Positions 1 to 6,179 of a DNA stretch of 6,531 nucleotides are shown piece after piece. This DNA is from SKGA01 sp051819745 (GTDB lineage Archaea > Nanobdellota > Nanobdellia > Woesearchaeales > SKGA01): NCBI GenBank assembly GCA_051819745.1, contig JBNJGO010000041.1:1-6531 (forward strand). Direction: 5' to 3'. Made by a program: the position numbers and the translations under genes. The notes under the pieces were generated by a model. It saw only the letters and a list, made by a program, of their open reading frames with translations, was not told where the DNA came from and did not search any database. Position 1 is the stretch's first letter. The number at the start of each line of letters is the position of its first letter.

Positions 1-314
1 TCCAGTTACTACAAATAATAATAGGATTCACTCAATCACTGGGTTCTTCGCTTACCGCATCAGGAGCAGGTGTTGGTGGTATGAGCTTGTCATCAATGAA
101 CTTTGAGGTTTCCATCGATGTTGATGATTTCAAACGATTTTCAATAATGGCGCTGGCGACAATCGGTATTTGCAGTTCGATGATAATATCCATTATCGAG
201 AAAGGAGATATTAAAGGTGGACTCAAATACATCCCTGCATTTACGGTGAGCTCGATAATACTATATTTCATTTTTATGATAGTATTGCAAGCAGTATTTG
301 GTGGAGTCATCTAA
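1..314 (+). CDS. C-terminal part of a TadC/ArlJ-like (GspF-family) membrane protein, 5' end outside window
   Basis: The reading frame is open from base 3 (frame CAG-TTA-CTA) to the TAA at 312-314, so this is the last ~103 codons of a longer gene; an internal ATG at 81 is not needed as a start. The visible part has a glycine/serine-rich stretch (GSSLTASGAGVGG), then a hydrophobic segment (IMALATIGICSSMIISII), a charged linker with the sequence KGDIKGGLKYIP, and a last hydrophobic segment running almost to the C-terminus. Two terminal transmembrane helices joined by a short 'G..GLKY' loop are typical of archaeal TadC/ArlJ platform proteins, which anchor type IV pilus, archaellum or secretion assembly in the membrane and pair with a GspE-type ATPase. 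I infer the family from this C-terminal pattern only. Another polytopic membrane protein is possible. The gene converges on the minus-strand block. Confidence 0.55.
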   Translation, partial: QLLQIIIGFTQSLGSSLTASGAGVGGMSLSSMNFEVSIDVDDFKRFSIMALATIGICSSMIISIIEKGDIKGGLKYIPAFTVSSIILYFIFMIVLQAVFGGVI

Positions 315-340
315 ACATGCATGAACTATATATAGGATGA

Positions 341-385
341 TTATTTTTAACAACAATTGCTAGAAATAGTTACTTATTTTTTTTT
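341..385 (+). terminator. Oligo-T terminator region of the membrane-protein gene
   Basis: Two T tracts follow the stop codon at 312-314: a T5 at 344-348 and a T9 at 377-385. Oligo-T on the coding strand is the usual archaeal termination signal. The T9 lies inside the 3' end of the convergent PUA gene, where the complementary A-run encodes that protein's lysine tail, so one sequence seems to serve both. Confidence 0.5.
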
Positions 386-892
386 CTGATTGGAAGAATG
401 TACTTCGCTGACTAGACGGGTTTTTGAAAGACTGTTTTTTATAACATTCTTTTTTACAACTCCACATCCAACAATTTTATCATTAACGGTTAACGCATAT
501 ATTTTTCCAAGGGTAGATTGTTTTTTTCCCTTTGTAAAATTAGTCGTTTCAGAATCAATGATAATATCATCTCCTCGAAACCACCTTTTTTGTTCTAATG
601 TGTCGAGCTCATAACGATTTTGCACTATCTGATCCTCGAGTAACTGAGCTCCTTCAATAGATAACACGATCTTATCATCGATCTCTTGAGCAAATAATAA
701 TCCTTTCTTAATAACAACCAACTCATCAAGTGAATCATCAAACGACTCCCTGTTAGCAATAAAAATACTTTTTTGATCATTAATACGAAAGAAAACCTTG
801 TCCGGAAGAGACACAATACCGAACTGGCTAGAGAGTGTTTTTCTCATACGCTTTTTTTGACGAGAATTAAGAATACGATACTTTGACATCAT
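374..892 (-). CDS. PUA-domain RNA-binding protein, archaeal Nip7/NOP2-tail-like
   Basis: A protein of 172 residues, probably an RNA-binding factor in ribosome or tRNA maturation. The first ~60 residues (basic start MMSKYRILNSRQKKRMRK) resemble the pre-PUA domain of archaeal Nip7-like proteins. The core LSIEGAQLL (77-85) matches the LSIEG(S/A)QL signature that precedes the PUA fold in that family. A PUA-like stretch follows at about 90-160 with LYS-poor beta strands, a VGCG turn (141-144), and NSLSKTR (153-159) where relatives usually have N-Y-V-P-K-x-R-R. That motif is degenerate here. The tail is lysine-rich (NQKKK). The start is one of two consecutive ATGs (892 or 889), 6 bases after the aIF5B stop, with no clear Shine-Dalgarno, so translational coupling to aIF5B is likely. 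The family assignment is from motif memory; the specific substrate is unknown. Confidence 0.62.
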   Translation of the reverse strand: MMSKYRILNSRQKKRMRKTLSSQFGIVSLPDKVFFRINDQKSIFIANRESFDDSLDELVVIKKGLLFAQEIDDKIVLSIEGAQLLEDQIVQNRYELDTLEQKRWFRGDDIIIDSETTNFTKGKKQSTLGKIYALTVNDKIVGCGVVKKNVIKNSLSKTRLVSEVHSSNQKKK

Positions 893-898
893 AGTATC

Positions 899-2677
899 TT
901 ACACGCCCCACGTCGAATTTTCTCTTCGTTTAATCTGAGCGATTTCCTTAAGCAATTCTTTTTGCTCATGAGATAACAAATCCTTGAATTCCTTGAACTT
1001 ACGATACTCTTCAGCTGTAATGTCTGAGTATATGATATCACCTTCAAAGACTTGTCGTCCGGCAGTAATATTTGGTATTGAAACAGCGACTTGCTGTCCT
1101 TTCTCGGCAAACGTCTTATTCTCCTTGTTATGCTGTATTTCCTTGAGAACAGAAAGTTGATCTCCGGATTTCTTGAACAATTTTATACCTGTCTTAAGAG
1201 TACCTTTAAGAACTTCCACGCCAAGAACACAAGGGTTGGACTGTCTGAAAATACAATTTTTGAGAACTTCAATCTTACACGGATGCTGAAGGCCTTCAAG
1301 TTTCTTTTTTTCCTGACGAATTTTTTCCTCTTCAACCCATTTTTCGTAGGAATCAAGAAGAGAATAAATAACCTCACCAGTGATAATCTTAACTTGCTTA
1401 GATGAAGCTTCTGACGGAATATTAAAACCCAAAATAACTGCTGTTAGAGGATCGGTTTCATAATTTGATTCTGCGTCGATAACATCCTTTTTAGAAATCG
1501 GACCGATACTTGCTTTACGAATAGGAATATCTTTTTCTCGAACGAGAGCCGTTAATGCTTCAAGACTACCAATATTATCTGCTTTAAGAATAATACCTTC
1601 TTTTTCAGTACGAATGATTGCTTCATCAACTTCAGATTGGACGATTTTCTTGGTGGTCTCGATGCTGTTTTCATCATCGGCCGTGCTGAGAATGGGCATG
1701 CCTGAAAACACGTTATCCAATTCAGGACAATTAATTCTTACACCGGTAGCTGCGGTGACTTGCTTAACTGATTTGAACGTTGATTTCTTATCGCGCATTT
1801 CACTATGAGGGTCTGGCTTGAATAAAGCTCTAACTTTACTATGCTGAGCATGATCCAAACCACCAACTACAACACGATCACCAACCGAAAGAACTCCATC
1901 ATACAAAATAACATCGAGAGATGTTCCAAGACCTTTTTCTTCTTTAACTTCAAGAATAGTACCTTTCGCTTTTCCCTGAGTGTCAATTGAAAGTCGTCCA
2001 CCAAGATATTTTTGCGCTAGAGCACCAAGAACCATTAATACTTCCTGAACACCAATACCTCGAAGAGCTGATGCGGGGATGATAGCCACCTGTTTGGTGA
2101 AATCTTCCACTCGATCAAATCGCTCTGCAGTCATAGAAAATTTTTCATACACTTGACCGACAAGCTCATACATTTTTTTCTCAAACAATTCCTGAACGCT
2201 AGCAGTCTGTTCATTGATACTGCCAAGAACTGGTTTAGTAGGATCTTTTGCTTGAAAACCAGTGATCGTATCAATCTTATTAGCCACGATAATAAAAGGT
2301 GTTTTACTAGCTCTTAAGATATCGATTGCCTCGGCAGTCTGTGGTTTGAATCCTTCCATGATATCAACAACGACAACAGCAATATCGGCAAGCGTACCAC
2401 CTCGTTTTCGAAGTGATGTGAACGCGGCGTGGCCGGGAGTGTCAATGAATAACAAACCTGGAATAGTGAGTGTAACACCAAGATTTTTTAACATCAAACC
2501 ACATTTCTTCGTGATTGTGCTTGCAGGAACGATAGAAGCTCCGATGGCTTGAGTGATAGCGCCTGCTTCTGTCTTAAGAATATCAGTATCTCTGATAGCA
2601 TCAAGAATTGAAGACTTTCCATGATCGACATGGCCGAGAACTGAAACAATAGGACTGCGAATTGGTTGTTGTGTCAT
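899..2677 (-). CDS. infB: Translation initiation factor aIF5B (IF2-type GTPase)
   Basis: aIF5B is the cytoplasmic GTPase that promotes ribosomal subunit joining during initiation. The product has 592 residues from the ATG at 2677, about the usual archaeal length, with no intein and no eukaryote-like N-terminal extension. GTPase motifs are complete: P-loop GHVDHGKS (15-22), switch I region AGAITQAIGA (38-47, Thr42), DTPGH (79-83), NKID (133-136) and SAL (203-205). Beta-barrel domain II follows (TILEVKEEKGLGTSLDVILYDG region), then the central domain with ADNIGSLEAL, and a C-terminal barrel and helix. A GTG at 2686 opens the same frame three codons earlier, but it lies inside the Shine-Dalgarno GGTGAT (2687-2682), so ATG 2677 is preferred. 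The PUA gene follows 6 bases after the stop and the rhomboid gene ends 95 bases upstream of the ATG. Promoter-like TATA boxes sit in that gap. Confidence 0.97.
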   Translation of the reverse strand: MTQQPIRSPIVSVLGHVDHGKSSILDAIRDTDILKTEAGAITQAIGASIVPASTITKKCGLMLKNLGVTLTIPGLLFIDTPGHAAFTSLRKRGGTLADIAVVVVDIMEGFKPQTAEAIDILRASKTPFIIVANKIDTITGFQAKDPTKPVLGSINEQTASVQELFEKKMYELVGQVYEKFSMTAERFDRVEDFTKQVAIIPASALRGIGVQEVLMVLGALAQKYLGGRLSIDTQGKAKGTILEVKEEKGLGTSLDVILYDGVLSVGDRVVVGGLDHAQHSKVRALFKPDPHSEMRDKKSTFKSVKQVTAATGVRINCPELDNVFSGMPILSTADDENSIETTKKIVQSEVDEAIIRTEKEGIILKADNIGSLEALTALVREKDIPIRKASIGPISKKDVIDAESNYETDPLTAVILGFNIPSEASSKQVKIITGEVIYSLLDSYEKWVEEEKIRQEKKKLEGLQHPCKIEVLKNCIFRQSNPCVLGVEVLKGTLKTGIKLFKKSGDQLSVLKEIQHNKENKTFAEKGQQVAVSIPNITAGRQVFEGDIIYSDITAEEYRKFKEFKDLLSHEQKELLKEIAQIKRRENSTWGV

Positions 2678-2681
2678 GAAT

Positions 2682-2687
2682 ATCACC
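2682..2687 (-). promoter_or_regulatory. Shine-Dalgarno that decides the aIF5B start
   Basis: The minus strand reads GCGGTGATATTCATG. GGTGAT matches the anti-Shine-Dalgarno consensus GGAGGTGATC and sits 4 bases before the ATG at 2677. The in-frame GTG at 2686 is part of this site and so is an unlikely start. Confidence 0.65.
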
Positions 2688-2708
2688 GCAATGGTTGGAA
2701 TGCGCTAC

Positions 2709-2716
2709 TTATATAT
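2709..2716 (-). promoter_or_regulatory. Alternative TATA box for aIF5B
   Basis: The minus strand reads ATATATAA within GCATATATAAGTAG. A start ~25 bases downstream would fall almost on the Shine-Dalgarno, giving a leader of only ~10 bases. It may be a second promoter or a chance AT tract. Confidence 0.3.
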
Positions 2717-2740
2717 GCTTACTACAAAGAACTAGCTCTC

Positions 2741-2754
2741 TTTTTATATATTTT
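2741..2754 (-). promoter_or_regulatory. TATA box candidate for the aIF5B-PUA transcript
   Basis: The minus strand reads AAAATATATAAAAA, a strong archaeal TATA-like tract. A start ~25 bases downstream, near 2720, would leave a ~40-base leader that includes the Shine-Dalgarno. This fits better than the nearer box at 2709-2716. Confidence 0.5.
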
Positions 2755-2772
2755 GAGGTAAAAACTATTATT

Positions 2773-3495
2773 CTATAACTTACCGTACTTGAAGTAATCA
2801 TCAACATCGTCTTTGGTGAGTTCGATGGTTTTTTCACTGTCATAATAAGGGCTTTTTCTACTTGACTGACGATACGATCGTGATTTTCTGGCCGTTGACT
2901 TCTGATACTCTTTTTTCTTGCGCTTCAAATACCACCCGACTAACAATCCACACGTAAGACCTGCAAGGTGTGCGATGTGAGCAATACCTGTTCCTCCAGC
3001 GACAAAACCAATCAAATCAATAAGTGCAAATATTATTCCCGCTGTTCTCATCGACATTGGAATGACAAAGAAAAACAATACCTTTAGTTCCGGCATGAGA
3101 ATAATAACTAGTCCTAATACTGCCATGATAGCTCCACTTGCGCCGACAGCCATTCCTTCAGGCGTTGCTAATGCAAAAATAAGGGATGCTATAAGACCCG
3201 AACCAAGATAGACCCATAAGAAACGCTTACTACCTATCCTTCTCTCGATAAGACCTCCAAAGATAAACAATGCATACATATTAAACAAAATATGAGTGAA
3301 ACCACCATGTAAAAACATTGACGTGAGAAGCATCCAAGGTTTTTGAGCAATTTCTGAAGATACTAACGCAAAATTCTGTGTAAACCAAGGATCAAAAGCC
3401 ATCTGAAGCAAAAATACGATTATGTTAATACCTAGTAATTTTCCAGCGATGTTCTTGAAAAAAGTATTTTGCCGTCCAGATCTAACTGTTTGCAT
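2773..3495 (-). CDS. Rhomboid-family intramembrane serine protease
   Basis: A polytopic membrane protein of 240 residues that should cleave transmembrane substrates within the bilayer. Rhomboid hallmarks are all present: HGGFTHILFN (63-72) with the His68/Asn72 pair that forms the oxyanion hole in the family, an ER+ type motif after it (IERRIG, 83-88), the catalytic serine in GASGA (118-122, Ser120), and the catalytic histidine in HIAHLAG (173-179, His176). About six hydrophobic helices fit the basic 6-TM core. A charged cytoplasmic tail (191-240) begins KRKKK, passes through a Ser/Arg-rich stretch and ends acidic (IELTKDDVDDYF). The serine-histidine dyad looks intact, so an active enzyme is expected; substrates cannot be inferred. 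The start at 3495 is preceded by GAGG (3509-3506, minus strand), 10 bases from the ATG. It lies upstream of aIF5B on the same strand but that gene has its own TATA boxes. Confidence 0.93.
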   Translation of the reverse strand: MQTVRSGRQNTFFKNIAGKLLGINIIVFLLQMAFDPWFTQNFALVSSEIAQKPWMLLTSMFLHGGFTHILFNMYALFIFGGLIERRIGSKRFLWVYLGSGLIASLIFALATPEGMAVGASGAIMAVLGLVIILMPELKVLFFFVIPMSMRTAGIIFALIDLIGFVAGGTGIAHIAHLAGLTCGLLVGWYLKRKKKEYQKSTARKSRSYRQSSRKSPYYDSEKTIELTKDDVDDYFKYGKL

Positions 3496-3533
3496 GAAAA
3501 CTCAACCTCGATGTACCCGTAAACAAACTATTC

Positions 3534-3542
3534 TTTTTAAAA
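3534..3542 (-). promoter_or_regulatory. TATA box for the rhomboid gene
   Basis: The minus strand reads TTTTAAAAA. A start ~25 bases downstream would fall near 3513, just ahead of the GAGG Shine-Dalgarno at 3509-3506. Spacing fits a short-leader archaeal promoter. Confidence 0.5.
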
Positions 3543-3575
3543 TCTTTGAAAGTTGAGCTTAATCTCGAAAGATTT
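3540..3575. repeat. Operator-like repeats at the rhomboid promoter
   Basis: Two near-identical 11-12-base elements, AATCTTTGAAAG (3541-3552) and AATCTCGAAAG (3561-3571), start exactly 20 bases apart, about two helical turns. Their outer arms also form a perfect 8-base inverted repeat, AAATCTTT (3540-3547) and AAAGATTT (3568-3575). The left element abuts and overlaps the rhomboid TATA/BRE position. This is what a bound dimeric regulator often uses; the function is inferred only. Confidence 0.35.
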
Positions 3576-3621
3576 GAATGTTATATGGTTGTATGTTGAA
3601 GTCATTATTATTAGAATAATA

Positions 3622-3650
3622 CAAAAAAGAAGAAGTAAAAAATAAAATAA
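3622..3650 (-). terminator. T-rich terminator of the eS8 gene
   Basis: Right after the eS8 stop the minus strand reads TTATTTTATTTTTTAC and then a second TTTTTT tract ending near 3623. Repeated oligo-T runs on the coding strand are the standard archaeal termination signal. Confidence 0.6.
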
Positions 3651-3652
3651 CC

Positions 3653-4036
3653 TTATTTTCCAATAAGGACTGCGTTTACAGAACCTGTTTGACCAGGACG
3701 ACTAGTTACTTTAGCATTGCCTTTTTCGGTTTCTATAACAGTGCCTTTAGTAATGATTTTTCGCCGTACATACTGTCTGTTAGCAGGGTTTTCAACAACA
3801 TTTTTTATGCCAACAACAGAGTTCTTTTTTGTCTTTGGATCGAACAAGTTGACTTTTTCAGTCATCAAGATCTTATGCTTGCGATTTCCCCCGATAGTCT
3901 TCACAGACTTTCTTCGATGAGTTCCGATTTTAGTGTGAACTGGCAAGCGACCCATTCTCGATAGTCGTCTAACCTTTGGTCGTTTGTAACGTCCTCCAGT
4001 AGGTTTTCTGTTTGATCGTAATTGTAGAATAGCCAT
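3653..4036 (-). CDS. rps8e: 30S ribosomal protein eS8 (S8e)
   Basis: A small-subunit ribosomal protein specific to archaea and eukaryotes, 127 residues, the normal archaeal length. The very basic N-terminus (SNRKPTGGRYKRPKVRR) and the middle (GGNRKHKILMTEKVNLFDP) are characteristic of eS8, as are the later NPANRQYVRRKIITKGTVIET and the C-terminal SRPGQTGSVNAVLIGK. The start at 4036 is preceded by CAGGTTAAAATG, giving an AGGT Shine-Dalgarno 5 bases from the ATG. A TATA box 25-32 bases upstream and a T-rich terminator downstream mark it as a single-gene transcription unit, diverging from EF-1alpha. Confidence 0.96.
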   Translation of the reverse strand: MAILQLRSNRKPTGGRYKRPKVRRLSRMGRLPVHTKIGTHRRKSVKTIGGNRKHKILMTEKVNLFDPKTKKNSVVGIKNVVENPANRQYVRRKIITKGTVIETEKGNAKVTSRPGQTGSVNAVLIGK

Positions 4037-4060
4037 TTTAACCTGAGAAACGTTATCTTC

Positions 4061-4068
4061 TTTTTAAA
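4061..4068 (-). promoter_or_regulatory. TATA box for the eS8 gene
   Basis: The minus strand reads TTTAAAAA, preceded by CTC-rich sequence that is the edge of the G-rich repeat. A start ~25 bases downstream falls near 4039, so the message would be almost leaderless or carry just the AGGT site. Confidence 0.55.
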
Positions 4069-4071
4069 GAT

Positions 4072-4196
4072 TGTGGTCGGAGGTCTGTGGTCTGCGTGCA
4101 GGGTTCTGGGTGCTGTGTTCTGGGAGCGGGGTTCTGGAGTCTGCTGTGCTGGGTGCGGGGTGCTGTGGTCGGCTGTTCCGGGGCTAGGATTAGGGG
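4072..4196. repeat. G-rich degenerate ~14-bp tandem repeat with G-quadruplex potential
   Basis: The plus strand is strongly G/T-rich and has only four A residues between 4072 and 4185, unlike the AT-rich surroundings. From 4104 it divides into units of 14-15 bases: TTCTGGGTGCTGTG (4104-4117), TTCTGGGAGCGGGG (4118-4131), TTCTGGAGTCTGCTG (4132-4146), TGCTGGGTGCGGGG (4147-4160), TGCTGTGGTCGGCTG (4161-4175). G runs at 4101-4103, 4108-4110, 4122-4124 and 4128-4131 have loops of 4, 11 and 3 bases and could form a quadruplex. Further runs lie at 4151-4153, 4157-4160, 4180-4183 and 4193-4196. There is no gene here. It fills the space between the divergent eS8 and EF-1alpha promoters. The function is unknown. 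Confidence 0.7.
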
Positions 4197-4271
4197 TTGA
4201 AGTAATACGATGTAAAACAAGGTAAATTTCTTTTATTGTTTTTTTGTTGGTTAATTAATTTCAGCAAAACT

Positions 4272-4279
4272 TTTATAAA
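4272..4279 (+). promoter_or_regulatory. TATA box for EF-1alpha
   Basis: TTTATAAA within AAAACTTTTATAAAGAG is an excellent archaeal TATA box. The expected start ~25 bases downstream is near 4300, which leaves a leader of about 135 bases. No equally good box lies nearer the ATG. Confidence 0.65.
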
Positions 4280-4299
4280 GAGTTGTTAGTTTCTTGCAG

Positions 4300-4435
4300 A
4301 AGCGAGCTGTAAAGTAAACAGCGCAAAACTACTTCACATCATAACACAACAAATTAAGGGGTGGTTGCAGATACAGAAATTATCGCAATGATGTGGGTTT
4401 AAGCAACCAAAATTGAAATTGAGGTTTGTAATACA
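4300..4435 (+). promoter_or_regulatory. Long structured 5' leader of EF-1alpha
   Basis: If the TATA box at 4272 is used, this ~135-base region is transcribed but not translated. It contains a hairpin GCTGT (4306-4310) / ACAGC (4318-4322) with a 7-base loop, and a longer-range perfect 7-bp stem TGGTTGC (4362-4368) / GCAACCA (4403-4409) enclosing 34 bases. The Shine-Dalgarno GAGGT (4421-4425) lies 12 bases after the second stem and 10 bases before the ATG. The arrangement allows translational control, but it matches no riboswitch class I recognise. Confidence 0.4.
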
Positions 4436-5707
4436 ATGGCAGACAAGAAAGAACATATTAATTTAGTATTTATAGGCCATGTCGATCATGGAAAGTCAAC
4501 GACAGTAGGACGGTTAATGTTTGATAGTGGAAACTTATCAGAACAGCAACTCCGAAAGTTAAGAGAAAAAGCAGAATCACTCGGTAAAGCAGGATTCGAA
4601 TTCGCTTATGCTATGGATGGTCTTAAAGAAGAGCAAGAACGAGGAGTAACAATCGACCTTGCACACAAAAAATTCGAAAGTGAAAAATACTACTTCACCA
4701 TCATCGATGCTCCAGGACACAGAGATTTCGTTAAAAACATGATTACCGGAGCTTCACAAGCAGATGCTGGAGTTCTTGTCGTTGCAGCAAACGATGGTGT
4801 TAACTCACAAACAAAAGAACACGTCTTCCTTTCAAGAACACTCGGTGTTCAACAAATGATTGTTGCAGTAAACAAAATGGATCTTCAAGATTACTCTGAA
4901 GACCGATTCAAAGCTGTAAAAGAAGAAGTTTCTACACTACTCAAGAACGTAGGGTATAAGACAGACAACATTTCATTCATTCCACTAGCATCTCTTAAAG
5001 GCGATAACGTCTACAACAAGAGCGAAAACATGCCATGGTATGAAGGAAAAACACTCTATCAAGAAATCGATAGTTTCGATGTTCCAGAAAAACCGGTCGA
5101 TCTTCCTCTACGAATGCCAGTACAAGATGTATACAACATCACAGGTATTGGTGTAGTTCCAGTAGGACGAATCGAAACGGGTGTTATGAAACTCGGAGAC
5201 AAACTCGTTGCAATGCCAGGTCGAGAAGGAAATGGTGTTCGTGGAGAATGTAAAACAATTGAAATGCACCACGAGCAACAAAAAGAAGCTTACCCTGGAG
5301 ACAATGTAGGGATCTCAGTTCGAGGATTTGGAAAGAAAGATCTTGCACGAGGAGATGTTATCGGAAAAGAAGATAATATTCCAACTGTAATCAAAGAATT
5401 CACAGGTCAAATCGTTATCCTCAACCACCCAAGCGTAATTACCGCAGGATATACTCCGGTATTCCACATTCACACAAGCCAAGTAGCTTGCCAATTTGTG
5501 GAAATCCTAAAAAGAGTAAGTCCAGAACCTGCAGACAAACCTGACTTCCTAAAGAATGGAGATGCTGGCGTTGTAAAAATCCGACCAACGACACCTCTTG
5601 TTCTTGAGAAAAAAGAAGAAATCCCTCAAATGGCAAACTTCGCTATTCGAGATTCAGGAAAAACAGTCGCTGCAGGAATGTGCATCGATAACGTCAAAAA
5701 AGACTAA
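4436..5707 (+). CDS. tuf: Elongation factor EF-1alpha (aEF1A)
   Basis: The cytoplasmic GTPase that delivers aminoacyl-tRNA to the ribosomal A site; 423 residues, typical for archaea. G motifs are complete: GHVDHGKS (14-21), Thr72 in the switch I segment EEQERGVTID (65-74), DAPGH (91-95), NKMD (146-149) and ASLKGDN (185-191) as G5. Domain II carries the usual IGVVPVGRIETGVMK stretch and domain III ends with the conserved FAIRDSGKTVAAGMCI before a short lysine-rich tail. The start is set by GAGGT (4421-4425) and by the N-terminal MADKKEHINLV, which aligns with other aEF1A. Codon choice (CGA for Arg, many C-ending codons) looks like a highly expressed gene. Downstream lies uS10, but a strong terminator separates them. 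Confidence 0.98.
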   Translation: MADKKEHINLVFIGHVDHGKSTTVGRLMFDSGNLSEQQLRKLREKAESLGKAGFEFAYAMDGLKEEQERGVTIDLAHKKFESEKYYFTIIDAPGHRDFVKNMITGASQADAGVLVVAANDGVNSQTKEHVFLSRTLGVQQMIVAVNKMDLQDYSEDRFKAVKEEVSTLLKNVGYKTDNISFIPLASLKGDNVYNKSENMPWYEGKTLYQEIDSFDVPEKPVDLPLRMPVQDVYNITGIGVVPVGRIETGVMKLGDKLVAMPGREGNGVRGECKTIEMHHEQQKEAYPGDNVGISVRGFGKKDLARGDVIGKEDNIPTVIKEFTGQIVILNHPSVITAGYTPVFHIHTSQVACQFVEILKRVSPEPADKPDFLKNGDAGVVKIRPTTPLVLEKKEEIPQMANFAIRDSGKTVAAGMCIDNVKKD

Positions 5708-5711
5708 GATC

Positions 5712-5736
5712 TTTTTTTTATTTTTTTTATTTTTTT
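5712..5736 (+). terminator. Triple oligo-T terminator of EF-1alpha
   Basis: Five bases after the stop codon come three T runs: T8 (5712-5719), T8 (5721-5728) and T7 (5730-5736), separated by single A residues. This is a textbook archaeal termination signal and suggests EF-1alpha and uS10 are mostly separate transcripts. Confidence 0.75.
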
Positions 5737-5753
5737 ACTATCTCCTCCCTATC

Positions 5754-5767
5754 AAGCCAAATGGCTT
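5754..5767 (+). other. Small hairpin between EF-1alpha terminator and uS10 promoter
   Basis: AAGCC (5754-5758) and GGCTT (5763-5767) form a 5-bp stem with a 4-base AAAT loop. It lies after the terminator and before the uS10 promoter. It may stabilise read-through transcripts or may be chance. Confidence 0.25.
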
Positions 5768-5774
5768 TAAACTA

Positions 5775-5797
5775 ATAACTTTATACTCCAAAGTTAT
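5775..5797 (+). promoter_or_regulatory. Perfect inverted repeat overlapping the uS10 TATA box
   Basis: ATAACTTT (5775-5782) and AAAGTTAT (5790-5797) are an exact 8-base inverted repeat around the 7-base centre ATACTCC. The TATA-like CTTTATA (5779-5785) lies inside the repeat, ~40 bases ahead of the uS10 ATG, which gives a leader of roughly 15 bases containing AGGT (5812-5815). The layout suits an operator over a promoter, or a hairpin in read-through RNA. Confidence 0.45.
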
Positions 5798-5822
5798 GGA
5801 TGAAAATACATAGGTCGAAACA

Positions 5823-6128
5823 ATGCAAAAATCAAGAATAAAACTAGCAAGTACTGATATAGACAAAATTAACCAGACCTGTGAGTACATTCAATCTATA
5901 GCTGAAAAAACTGGTGTTGTTCTAAAGGGTCCAATCCCTCTCCCTACAAAAAAACTTAAGGTAACTACTCGTAAGAGTCCTGATGGGGAAGGAAAAGCGA
6001 CTTGGGAACGATATGAAATGAGAATCCACAAAAGACTCATCGATATTGGTGTTGACGAACGAGCTCTCCGTCTGATAATGAGAGTTCCAATTCCAGAAGG
6101 TCTCAACATCGAAATCGAAATGGTCTGA
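5823..6128 (+). CDS. rps10: 30S ribosomal protein uS10
   Basis: A small-subunit protein of 101 residues, the normal archaeal length. It acts in 30S head assembly. The S10 fold is recognisable from KSRIKLASTDIDKINQTC (3-20), KGPIPLPTKKLKVTTRKSP (35-53) with the extended loop that binds rRNA, and RYEMRIHKRLIDI (63-75). It ends with the conserved VPIPEGLNIEIEMV. The ATG at 5823 is preceded by AGGT (5812-5815) 7 bases away. It follows EF-1alpha, an order long known in archaea. Here a terminator and a promoter-like repeat in the 115-base gap point to independent transcription. Transcription is probably ended by the hairpin and T8 at 6180-6202. Confidence 0.97.
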   Translation: MQKSRIKLASTDIDKINQTCEYIQSIAEKTGVVLKGPIPLPTKKLKVTTRKSPDGEGKATWERYEMRIHKRLIDIGVDERALRLIMRVPIPEGLNIEIEMV

Positions 6129-6179
6129 GGATTTTCACCAACCATTTTTTAGCACAGAAATGTAACTTACAGTGTTTAT

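Noticed and set aside
32..310. Open minus-strand frame of 92 codons opposite the first gene
   Set aside because: It lies entirely antisense to the TadC/ArlJ-like frame, which is open beyond the window edge and has coherent membrane segments. The antisense product has no recognisable features.
326..335. Palindrome CTATATATAG after the first gene, possible TATA box
   Set aside because: On either strand it would fire into the 3' end of a convergent gene, with no coding frame in the right place. A short AT palindrome is likely by chance in AT-rich DNA.
1091..1405. Open plus-strand frame of 104 codons inside aIF5B
   Set aside because: It is antisense to a conserved part of aIF5B and reads as low-complexity Phe/Leu-rich sequence, typical of a shadow frame.
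2684..2686. GTG at 2686 as the aIF5B start
   Set aside because: It is embedded in the Shine-Dalgarno GGTGAT and has no site of its own. The ATG at 2677 has correct spacing and a normal N-terminus.
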